Positions 54,662 to 64,000 of a stretch of DNA of 64,000 nucleotides are shown here, piece after piece. The position numbers were made by a program, and so were the translations under genes. Below the pieces are notes generated by a model. That model made no database searches and was not told where the DNA came from. It worked only from the letters and a program-made list of their open reading frames with translations. The stretch is taken from assembly GCA_933207985.1 (NCBI GenBank), contig OW240917.1, positions 97,831,623 through 97,895,622 of the forward strand. The letters run 5' to 3'. Every line of letters starts with the position of its first letter. Positions within the stretch are counted from its first letter, which is position 1. Origin of the DNA: Pelobates cultripes. Lineage: Eukaryota; Chordata; Amphibia; Anura; Pelobatidae.

Positions 54662-55578
54662 CAGTATATCTCTGTGTGTGTCAGTATGTGTGTGTGTGTG
54701 TCAGTATGTCTGTGCGTGTTTCAGTATGTCTGTGCGTGTTTCAGTATGTCTGTTTGTGTCAGTATGTCTGTTTGTGTGTATGTGCCTCTATTTGTGTCAG
54801 TGTATGTGCCTGTGTGTGTGTCAGTATTCCTTTCTGTGGGTGTCAGTATGTTTGTCAGTGTTTGTATCTATGTCTGTCAGTGTATGTGTCTGTGTGTGTC
54901 AGTATGTTTGTCAGTGTTTGTGTCACTATGTCTATCAGTGTATGTGTCTGTGTGTGTCAGTATGTCTGTCAGTGTATGTATCTGTGTGCATCAGTATGTC
55001 TGTCAATGTATGTATTTGTGTGTGTCAGTATGTCAGTCAGTTTATGTGTCTGTGTATCTGTAAGTTGTCAGTGTATCTGTACGTAGTTAGTGTGTGTGTG
55101 TATCTCTGTGTGTCAGTATGTCTGTTGGTGCATGTGCCTGGGTGTGTGTGTGCGCGCGTCAATATGTCTGTCGGTGTATGTGTGTGTGTGTCAGTATGCC
55201 TGTCAATGTATCTATTTGTGTGTGTCAGTATATCAGTCAGTTTATATGTCTGTGTCTGAGTATCTGTAAGTAGTCAGTGTGTGTATCTGTTTAATTGCAT
55301 GTGTGTCAGTGTGTCTGAGCACCAAAATTATATATAAACACACATTCAAAAAACAACACTACACATAAATGCATACTTGCATCCAAACTCCAGCACCACA
55401 TACAAAAACATGCTTACATTCAAACAGTGCAAAATATAACCCTGCAAGCATGGGAAATTAGTAGAACCCCACCTGTCAATGCATTATTGGAGTTGCACGA
55501 CAGATAGGGTTCTACCTTTTGTCCAACCTTGCAATTGATTCTTGCACCAGAGAGCTTTATACTTTAGTTCCGCCACTG
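54110..55578. mobile_element. Probable hAT-type non-autonomous element(s)
   Basis: The left side begins near GGGGCTGTCTTTAACGCTGG inside a TGTATG array. The right side ends GTTCCGCCACTG (55567-55578), the inverse of a CAGTGGCGGAAC-type hAT terminus. Between are a duplicated ~120-bp block (AGTCACTTCCTCCCATAAAAA, AGTGAGGAGAAGGCAGTGAGG, 54300-54540) and a GT array. Target duplications were not found, so this may be more than one element. Confidence 0.4.
54607..55318 (+). repeat. GT-rich VNTR
   Basis: GTGTGTCAGTATGTCTGT-type units with variants over about 710 bp. All long frames here are low-complexity artefacts. Confidence 0.95.
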
Positions 55579-55579
55579 C

Positions 55580-55998
55580 CAGGGGCGGGCTGGGCCGGGG
55601 GGCAGGGAGGCAATTGCCCCCCAGGCCGCCCTAAATTCCTGTAAGGCCGGCCGCGGCGGGCCGGCCCTTTAAATACTGCAGCCGCCTGAGCGCTCTGTTA
55701 AGAGCCTCAGGCGGCTGCAGCTTCTCCCCTCCCCTCCCCTGTAGCGTGGCCGAGCTGCACTCCGGTCCGCGGTGGCCGGCCAGCCGGCCGGAGTGATAGG
55801 AGGGTGCACACTGAGTGTGCACTTCCTGTCAGTCCGGCCGGTTACAGGAAACAGAAACTCCTGTTCCGCGCGGAGTTTCTGTTTCCTGTTACCGACCGGA
55901 CTGACAGGAAGTGCACACTGAGTGTGCACCTTCCTATCACTCCGGCCGGCCGGCCACCGCGGACCGGAGTGCTGCTCGGCCACGCTACAGGGGAGGGG
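55580..55998. repeat. hAT-like terminus plus long GC-rich hairpin
   Basis: CAGGGGCGGGCTGGGC at 55580 looks like a hAT terminus. From about 55731 to 55997 lies an inverted repeat with arms of ~130 bp around a short centre near 55862-55870 (GGAAACAGAAACTCC / GGAGTTTCTGTTTCC; GTGCACACTGAGTGTGCAC in both arms; CCGGCCGG-rich outer parts). Confidence 0.85.
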
Positions 55999-56985
55999 GT
56001 AAGAAGAGAGGGAGGAGGGGAGGGGGTAAGAAGAGGGGAGGGAGGGGAATAAGAAGAGGGGGGAATAAGAAGGGGGGATAAGAAGAGGAGGGGGATAAAG
56101 AGGAGAGGGGAATAAGAAGAGGGAGGGGAACAAGAAGAGGGAGGGGATAAAAGGGGAACAAGAAGAGGGAGGGGAACAAGAAGAGGAGGGGGCTTATAAA
56201 AAAGGGGGAAATAAGAAGAGGGAGGGGGGAGTAAGAAGAGGGAGGGAGTAAGAAGGAGGGGAGATAAGAAAAAAGAGGGGGTAAGAAGAAGAAGGCGAGT
56301 AAGAAAAAGATTGGGGGAGGAAGAAGAAGAGGAGGGAGTAAGAAGAAGAGGAGGGAGTAAGAAAAAGAGGGGGGGAGGCGAAGACAAGAGGGGGGGAGTA
56401 AGAAGAGGAGAGGGGGAATAAGAAAGGGGAGGGCGGAGTAAGAGGAGAGGGAATAAGAAAAGGGGAGGGCGGTGGAGTAAGAAGGAGGGGAGATAAGAAA
56501 GAGGGGGGGTAAGAAGAGCAAAGAAGGGGTGAGTAAGAAAAGAGTGGGAGTAAGAAGAAGAAGAGTGGGGAGTAAGAAGAAGAAGAGGGGGTAAGAAGAA
56601 AAAGGAGGAGTAAGAAGAAGAAGGGGGAGTAAGAAGAAGAAGGGGAGGAAGAGGAAGAAGAAGAAGGGGTAAGAAGAAGGGGGGGTAAGAAGAAGAAGGG
56701 GGAGCAATAAGAAGAAGGGGGGTAAGAAGAACAGGTGGGGGAGTAAGACGACCAAGGGGGGAAGTATGAAGAACACAGGGAGGAGGGGGGTAAGACGAAC
56801 ACAGGGGGTGTGAGGAGAACACATAGAGGGAGGAGTGAGAAGAACACAGGGAGGGTGGAGGGGGGGATGAGAAGAGCACAGGGAGGGTGGGTGAGTGTGA
56901 GAAGAGACCGCTAGGGGAGGGTGGGGGAGAGGAGAGACCACTAAGGTGCAGGGGAGAGCTCTACGGGACAGAAGGGGCAGCTCTA
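55985..56985 (+). repeat. ~1-kb homopurine tract
   Basis: Almost only G and A, with isolated T, in units like GGGGGAGTAAGAAGAAG. Long Ser/Pro/Leu-rich frames on the minus strand come from this composition and are not genes. Confidence 0.95.
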
Positions 56986-57019
56986 TAGGACAGGGGCCAA
57001 GACAGGGAGCTCTTTCACA

Positions 57020-57430
57020 CAACGCGCGCACACACACACACATGCATCCCTATACATACACAGAAACACAACATGCTTCCCTTACACACAGAGAAACACA
57101 CAATGCATCCATTACACACACACACACAATGCAACCCTTACACACAAAGACAATGCATCCTTTGCACACATACACAGAAACAGACAATGCAAACCCGTAC
57201 ACACATATGCAAACACACACACTTCTTTTCTTACATACACACAGAAACACAATGCATCTCTTACACTCAATGCACACACATACAGACACACACCTTGCAT
57301 CCCTTATGCATACAAACACAGATTCACACAATGCATCCCTTACACACAACCAGAAACACATAATACATCCCTTATACACAAATACACACTGCTTCCACTA
57401 CACACAAACACACTACATCACCTGCACAAA
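57020..57430 (+). repeat. CA-rich array
   Basis: ACACAATGCATCCCTTACACACA-type units of about 30-45 bp. The complementary array is at 63180-63480. Confidence 0.9.
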
Positions 57431-57439
57431 CTGGTAACC

Positions 57440-57995
57440 CTATACACTACATACCATAAGCACACATATTAGATCCTCTACAATAACACATAAAACATCC
57501 CCTACACACTCCACTCCCTGTGAGCGAACTCATGGGTGGGTGGAACTTATGAGTGGGCCTTATGGGCATACTCACCGTCAGGCCCTGGGGCCCAGACCTT
57601 GAGCTGTGTAAGGGGCCCCAAAAAATGGAGCTGCTTCCAATTCTCCCAGAACATTGAATTTTGTGACCACAGCTGCAAACAGCCTCCAGAGATCCTGTTC
57701 TACACCAGACCAGTGGAGCCAAACTGCAGCCCATCATCATCCTCATCTGCTTGTAAGTAGGCAATCTAGTATATTATTAGTGACACTAATCTATAATGTA
57801 CCTCACATTAAAGGGACACTATAGCTTAATGAAGTGGTTCTGGTGTCTATAGCTGGTCCCTGCAGGCTTTTTAATGTAAACACACACTGTGTGCAGCACT
57901 GGCGTTAGTTCATATGGGTGGGGCATTGTGATGTCACATGGGGGCAGCAAATTTTTATTTTGTCTAGGGCGGCAAAAATCCTTGCACCGGCACTG
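57440..57995 (-). mobile_element. hAT-type element copy A, 5' part, minus strand
   Basis: The inverse of 57995 downwards reads CAGTGCCGGTGCAAGGATTTTTGCCGCCC, matching the start of copy B at 62664 (CAGGGCCGGTGCAAGG). Homology continues through a TTAA-type remnant (57809-57874), the TGATGATGGGCTGCAG-type block, the CA array and the purine tract, so copy A probably reaches left to about 55985. Confidence 0.7.
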
Positions 57996-58427
57996 ATCCT
58001 GGGCAGGTGCACCAGTCTACTGGTGACCCACAGGAGGGGAGTGCACTGATTGCACTGCACTCTCCTCCTGTCCAGCCCCATCTTTACCGCAGTGCAAGTG
58101 CCCTCTGCCCCTAATTTACAGTGGCTCACACTCACAACAAGCAGTGCCTGGAGCCGTGAAGGAGCGGGTATGGCAAAGAGCTACTGATTAGCATAACATC
58201 AATATCCGTTATAAAACCAGGAAAAGGTGGGCATGGATGGTGAACTGATTTGGTGGTGCAATGGGCCACTTGACTGGTTTTGCCCCCCAGGCCTAAGGCT
58301 GCCAGCCCTCCCCTGGCCACTGCGTTTGGGTGAGTGTGTGATTGCATGTAAGGGAGTGGGGGACACGGTTTATGGGGGCCCCAGCAAATGCTTACACAGC
58401 ATTCAATCATTATTAAAGACGGCACTG
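57996..58427 (-). mobile_element. Probable hAT-type fragment
   Basis: The inverse of 58427 reads CAGTGCCGTCTTTAATAATG, a hAT-like terminus abutting a TGTATG array, similar to the junction at 54113. The other end is not defined. Confidence 0.4.
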
Positions 58428-58985
58428 TGTATGCATGCATGCATGTATGTCTCTGTATATATGTATGTCTCTGTATGCATGTATATAACTGAATGTGTAT
58501 GCCTGTATATATATATGTCTCTGTATGCATGCATGTACCTGTATGCCTTTGTGTCTCTGTATGTACGTATGTATATGTCTGTATGTATTTGTATGCGTGT
58601 TTCTGTATGCCTGTATGTATGTATGTGTCTGTATGATGGTATGCCTCTGTATGTATGTATGCCTATATGACAGTATGCCTCTATATGCATGTATGTATGT
58701 CTTTGTATGCCTGTATGTCTCTGTACGTATGTTTCTGTACGTCTCTGTGTGCCTGTATGTATGTATGTATCTATATGATGGTATGCCTCTGTATGCATGT
58801 ATGTCTCTTTATGTATGTATGTCTCTGTATGTATGTCTCTGTATGTCTGCAGGTCTCTGTATGCCCGCTGGTCTCTGTGTGGCTGTGTCTGTATGTCTCT
58901 GCCTCTGTGTCTGTATGTCTCTGTGTCTGTATGTCTCTGTATGATTATTTTTGTGTTTGTATGACAGTGTACCTGTATGACTTTA
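58428..58985 (+). repeat. TGTATGTCTC VNTR
   Basis: TGTATGTATGTCTCTGTATG-type units over about 560 bp with some divergence. Confidence 0.95.
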
Positions 58986-59457
58986 ACTGTGTGCCTGAAA
59001 AATGATGCCATGTGGTTTGGGAGGAAAGACATACAAAAGGGATCTGGAGGGGGAAAAGAGCCATACAAAGAGGGACTGTGGTGGAGAAGGAGACAAAGAA
59101 AGGAGTTGGGATAAGAAAGAGACACAGTAGGGGCTGGGATAAGAAAGAGACACAGAAAGGGGCTGGGGTGAGAAAGAGACACAGAAAGGGCCTGGGGTAA
59201 GAATGAGACACAGAAAGGGGCTGGAGGTAAGAGACACACAAAGGGGCAGGGGGAAGTTAGATACATACAAAGTGGGTTGTAAGACACACTAAAGGGGGAA
59301 TAAAATACACTAGAGCACAAAAGGGGTAAGAAATTCAAAAGGGGTATTGCGACAAGACACACAGGTGAAGATGCATTAGTTATTTTTGTTAAGGTGGGGT
59401 GGGGGGTGGCAAAATGCATCTTCACCTGTGTAGCTAAAAATCCTTGCACCGGCCCTG
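58986..59457 (-). mobile_element. Tail of another hAT-type copy with minisatellite
   Basis: The inverse of 59457 reads CAGGGCCGGTGCAAGGATTTTT, the same terminus as 57995 and 62664. Inside, a purine-rich unit GATAAGAAAGAGACACAG-AAGGGGCTGG repeats at 59095-59240. The far end may lie in or beyond the VNTR. Confidence 0.6.
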
Positions 59458-59559
59458 CCCTCACATACACTGTACCCCCCACACACACACACACACACAC
59501 ACACACTTCCCCCCTCACACACCCACTGCCTCACACACATTGCACCCCACCCCTCACAC

Positions 59560-60157
59560 AAACAATAAAGGAAAAGGAGTCCTGCGCATCCAGTATAAGT
59601 GTATACCACAGTTTATTTGAGGACAAAGTACAAACAGCAAATGTTTCGGGCGAAATGCCTTTCTCAATGCTAATGTCCTACAGTATACATAAGATACAGA
59701 CAATATATACACAAACAAAGTGCTTACATGACCCAGAGTGATGCCCCCAAGTAATCAGATACACAAACAAGATCAGATGTGTAGTAAGTTTCCATAGCTC
59801 TTGCCAGTTTAATGCCTCCAGTCACTTCCTTGATCGGCAGATACGTGCATGATGACTTCAGACGTCATGTGCGTTGCGCGTGATCATGTTCCATTTTTGG
59901 CGATGGGTAACAATTATACAATCTTCTGAAAAGAATGGCAAAACAGTGCTTTAGACCATCACAGCATTTCAACAATCGTCTGAAAGCAATGGCAAAACAA
60001 CATTTTAAATCATCAAAGCATTTCAAGGAATATTATAGTTCATTAATAAGATACAAAAAACTAGCAGTAATACTTAAGCACATTTAAGTTCACTAGAATG
60101 TGGAATATATTTATAAAGATAAACTTAAAGCTGTATTCAAATATACAGAACACACAA
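59560..60157 (-). mobile_element. Penelope-like element fragment, minus strand
   Basis: The inverse of 59638-59670 contains TTGAGAAAGGCATTTCGCCCGAAACA, split here as TTGAGAAAGGC and CGCCCGAAACA, the hammerhead-like motif of Penelope-like elements. The ACAGTTTATTTGAGGACAAAG part near it and the AT-rich remainder fit. No coding frame. Confidence 0.6.
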
Positions 60158-62663
60158 ACAATTTATTTAATTAATTAATTTAAATATTTTATAATTATAT
60201 ATTTTGCTAGCTGGGGTGGGTGGGAGTTATGTGAAAACGGGGAATTTACTGTTAGTGCTGCTTACTGCTAGTTAAAGGTTAATGGTAATAAAAAAAAAGC
60301 TTAGAAAAATGTTAAATCTGTAAAAAAGTTAAGAAGGTTTAGGAAAATTTAAAAAAAATTAATAAGCAAAACAAAAGTTTAAAAACTCGTTTTTAAAAGT
60401 AAAAAAAATACATTTAAAAACGCTCATTACCACTACACCTGGAACAAGATAGAGGAAAAATGATCCCACGCTAAGGTTCAAAATATGCCTTTTGAATTAC
60501 CCCAGGGTGTATTCTTTAATAAATAGTAAGTGTTTGTGGGAAAGTTTCAATAACCAACCGTCTAAAATACTCCAGATTGGAACATGGACACAGCGTAAAA
60601 CTTCAAAGATAGAAAAAAACTGAATGGCTGCATCTCAAATGCGCCCCTTCAACATCCACATATACCTGGCAAAGGTACATACGGTGGTATTGCTGTACTC
60701 AGACGACATAGCTGGGCAACATATGAAGTATTATACAATCGTAGCACACATAAGGTTTGCTAAATATACTGTGCAGACTCACTGTGTGTGTCAAAAAGGC
60801 AGAAAAAACACATTACCCTACACTTGGTAGAAGCTAGCGGAAAAATGATCCCACGCTAAGGTTCAAAATATGCCTCTTGAAATACCCTGGGATGTCTCCT
60901 TTAAGAAATGGTATGGCTTTATGGGGTATTTGGATGATATAGCCTGGTAAAATACTCTAAAATGGGACATGGGCACAGCGTAAAAATGTAAAGTTTGAAA
61001 AAAAATGGAATGGCTGTGTCCCAAACGTGCCCCTCCGATGTCCACATATACCTGGCAAAGGTACACACTGGGGTATTGCTGTACTCAGCCGACATAGCTG
61101 AGCAACATATGAAGTATTATACACTGGTAGCACACATAAGGTTTGCAAAATATACTGTGCAAACTCACTTTGTGTGTCAAAAAGGCAGAAAAAACACATT
61201 ACCCTACACTTGGTAGAAGCTAGCGGAAAAATGATCCCACACTAAGGTTCAAAATATACCCTTTGAAATACCCTGGGGTGTCTACTTTAAGAAATGGTAG
61301 GCCTTTGTGGGGTAGTTTGAATTTAAACCCTGCTAGCATGCTTGGAAATTGCACATAGGCCCAGCGTCAAAATTCAAAGTTCGGTAAAAACTGATATGGC
61401 TTTGTCTCCTATATGGCACTTTAGCTTCACGAAATAGTGCCAAAGACATTAACTGGGGGTGTCTTTTTACTGAGAAAACTTAGCCGAGCATAATTTGGGG
61501 GGTTTGAACTTAGTGGCACATGTGAAATATACAAAATGCCCAGCAAAAATGCAATCCATATGTAAAAAACGCACAAAATTATTTTTTATCACATACTTTA
61601 GCATATATTGGTGAAAAAATGGGGGCATGTTAAGGCACAATATGCACCTTATGACATACCCTGGAGTGTCTACTTTTACAAATGGTAGGCCTCTGTGTTT
61701 TTTTTTAAAACAGTTAAACTGGTATAAAACCCCAAATGGAAGCATAGGCTCATTAAATCCGTCTCTCAAAATTCTACTGTGAATACTGAAAAGGACAGGT
61801 CTCCTATATGGCACTGTAGCTTCACGAAATAGTGCCAAAGACATACAATGGGGGTGTCATTTTACTCAGAAGACTTAGCTGAGCATAATTTGGGGGGTTT
61901 GAACTTAGTGTCACATGTAAAATATACAAAATGCCCAGCAAACATGCAATCCATGTGTAAAAAACGCACAAAATTATTTTTTACCACATACTTTGGCATA
62001 TATTGGTGAAAAAATGGGGGCATGTTAAGGCACAATATGCACCTTATGAGATACCCTGGAGTGTCTACTTTTACAAATGGTAGGCTTTTGAGGGCTTTTT
62101 TGAACAGTCAAACTGTTATAATACCCCAAATGGAAGCATTGGCTCATTAAATCTGTCTCCTATATGGCACTGTAACGTCACGAAATAGTGCCAAAGACAT
62201 ACAATGGGGGTGTCATTTTACTCAGCAGATGTAACTGAACACAAAATAAAACTTTGTACAGGAATAGCACACATCAACGTTACAAAATACACATGAGAAT
62301 TTCTTTGTTATAAGTTTGTGTGCCAAAAACCAAAAAGAACACAATTTTACTCCAATATTTAGCAGAGGTTGGCGGTGAAATGGCTACGTAGAAAGTGTCA
62401 AAACAACCTTAGGTAAATAGCCCGTGATGTCTACTTTATATAAATATATACTTTTGTGTGGCAATTTTGTTTTCAATTATGGCTATTAAGCTTACAAGAC
62501 AAACATACCAAATTCTAAAATCGCTCCACATTAAAGGTTTATTTTACTCCTTGTGCTTTGTGACTTGTAACTACCAAAAAAAACCTTAAAATCCGAGACA
62601 CATTATATATTCTGTAAATCAGAACAACTAAATTAATTTATTTTTAATTACTTTCCTTAACCT
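60158..62663. mobile_element. Second copy of the TTAA-type element, truncated both sides
   Basis: Parallels 32040-34620 with the same order of blocks and five ~390-bp units (anchors 60699, 61084, 61470, 61865, 62221; the last spacing is shorter because of a deletion). The left end is cut by the Penelope-like piece; the right end is interrupted by the hAT-type element at 62664. Confidence 0.85.
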
Positions 62664-64000
62664 CAGGGCCGGTGCAAGGATTTTTGCCGCCCTAGGCAAA
62701 AGTAAAGTTTGCCGCCCCCCCCCCCGTGACATCACAATGCCCCACCCATATGACCTGCCATGTTAACTAACGCTAGTGCTGCAGTGCTGCAGTGCCGCTG
62801 TGTTTACATTAAAAGGCCTGCAGGGACAGGCTATAGACACCAGGACCACTACATTAAGCTGCTGTGGTTCTGGGGACTATAGTGTTTCTTTAATGTGAGG
62901 TAAATTAGAGATTAGTGCCACGAATAATATACTAGATTACCTACTTACAAACAGATGAGGATGATGATGGGCTCTAGTTGCAGTCTGGCTCCACTGGTCT
63001 GGTGTATAACAGGATCTCTGGAGGCTGTTTGTAACTGTGGTCACAAAAATCAATGTTCTGGGAGAACGAGAAGCAGCTCCATTTTTTGGGGGCCCTTTAC
63101 ACAGCTCAAGGTCTGGGTCCCAGGGTCCACCTTCATGTTCCACCAATGAGTTTGTTCACAGGGGGTGGAGTGTGTAGGGGATGTCCTGATTTGTGTGTAA
63201 GGAATGCATTGTGTGAATCTGTGTTTGTATGTGTAAGGGCTGCAAGGTGTGTTTCTGTGTATGTAAGGGATGAAGTGTGTGAGTCTGTAAGGGGTGCTTT
63301 GAGTGTGTTTAAGGGGTGCATTGAGTGTGTGTAAGGAATGCATTGTGTGTTTCTGTGTGTGTAAGGGATACATTGTGTGTAAGGGTTGCATTGCGTGTGT
63401 GTGTGTGTAATGCATTGTGTGTTTTTCTATGTGCAAGGGGTTCATTGTCTTTGTGTGTAAGGGGTGCATTGTGTGTGTGTGATGGATGTCAATCTCTCCC
63501 CCCTCCCTTGTCACTCTCTTCTCCCCCCTCCCTTGTTACTCTCATTCCCCCTCCCTCCCCTGTCACTCCCCCCTCCCTGTCAATTTCTCTCTCCCCGTCA
63601 ATTCCCCTCCCTGTCAATGTCTCCCCCCTCCCTGTTAGTTCCCCCCCTGTTAGTTTCTTCCCCCCACCTCCCTGTTAGTTTCTTTCCCCCCACCTCCCTG
63701 TTAGTTTCTTTCTCCCCCCTCCCGTCAGTTTCTTTCTCCCCCCCTCCCCTCCCTAGTTTCTTTCTTCCCCCTCCCTGTTTCCCCCCCTCCTTCCCTGTTT
63801 CCTTCTCCCCCTCCCTCCCTACCTGTTTCCTTCTCCCCCCTCCCTCCCTACCTGTTTCCTTCTTCCCCCTCCCTCCCTCTTTCTTCCCCCTCCCTCCCTG
63901 TTTCCTTCTCCCCCCTCCCTCCCTGTTTCTTTCTTTCCCCTCCCTCCCTGTTTCCTTCTCCCCTTCCCTCCCTCTTTCTCCCCCCTCCCTCCCTGTTTCT
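62664..64000 (+). mobile_element. hAT-type element copy B, plus strand, runs off the window
   Basis: Starts CAGGGCCGGTGCAAGGATTT after CTTAACCT (62656-62663), the candidate target duplication. Then follow the block shared with 57750-57960, a GT array (63180-63480) and a pyrimidine tract (63490-64000), the mirror order of copy A. No coding frame. Confidence 0.75.
63490..64000 (+). repeat. Homopyrimidine tract
   Basis: CTCCCCCCTCCCT and GTTTCTTTC units almost without purines, continuing past the window. Confidence 0.95.

Noticed and set aside
54590..55259. Cys/Val/Ser-rich frames over the GT array
   Set aside because: Open only because GT-rich repeats lack stops.
55842..57043. Frames of about 345 and 352 residues on the minus strand
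   Set aside because: They read the pyrimidine strand of the homopurine tract; composition is Ser/Pro/Leu/Phe only and no domain is visible.
58403..59518. 371-residue minus-strand frame
   Set aside because: It crosses the TGTATG array and the purine minisatellite; its Tyr/Thr/His-rich part is repeat translation.
1..64000. tRNA, rRNA or SINE with pol III boxes
   Set aside because: I looked for A/B-box pairs and cloverleaf-like ends and found none convincing; a covariance search was not possible.

Overview
The window looks like repeat-rich DNA from a vertebrate, most plausibly an anuran amphibian (inference). It contains one intact host-type gene, a serine protease at 51267-52220. Nearly everything else is transposable elements, usually broken and nested: Ty3/gypsy of the sushi/PEG10 kind, DIRS tyrosine-recombinase retrotransposons, L1 and CR1-like LINEs, Penelope-like elements, a Tc1 remnant, and many non-autonomous hAT-type and TTAA-type DNA elements. 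There is no bacterial operon, CRISPR array or recognisable tRNA/rRNA gene. A run of exactly 100 N at 47233-47332 is an assembly gap.

Layout. 1-1962: minus-strand 5' part of a sushi-class gypsy element (protease fragment, gag, LTR). 1963-7450: L1 debris, including an L1 with an inverted 5' part and an ORF1 remnant on the minus strand, with a 1.5-kb L1-like insertion between. 8913-10518: a hAT-type element with an exact 8-bp target duplication whose interior is a degenerate telomere-like array. 11150-15000: LTR-retroelement debris, a small palindrome cluster and another L1 ORF1 remnant. 15989-16551: a TTAA MITE. 17705-21300: a DIRS derivative in which gag is joined to the recombinase and the reverse transcriptase is missing. 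22555-23047: a large palindrome built from DIRS terminal repeats. 23397-28905: a longer DIRS element with gag, RT/RNase H/methyltransferase-like and recombinase regions, damaged by frameshifts.

30049-31121 is a TIR element with CTCGAG-rich ends. 31238-34872 is a 3.6-kb TTAA element with five ~393-bp internal tandem units; a second copy lies at 60158-62663. 35700-38200 is a Tc1 remnant followed by a CR1-like LINE with three MITEs inserted in it. 39190-47232 holds hAT-type repeats, Penelope-like pieces, a probable solo LTR and a hAT element (44879-46412) with a 180-bp pyrimidine repeat and a long hairpin. 47333-48440 is a minisatellite with a 246-bp higher-order period. 53580-64000 is a nest of hAT-type elements carrying GT/CA arrays, kilobase purine or pyrimidine tracts and a long hairpin.

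How it works together. Only the protease looks able to make a normal cellular product. It has a signal peptide, the full catalytic triad and a hydrophobic tail, and it is intronless with an A-rich tract after the stop, which suggests a retrocopy. The other coding stretches are parasitic machinery, mostly inactivated by stops and frameshifts. The recurring theme is DNA elements whose interiors have been taken over by tandem arrays and long inverted repeats.
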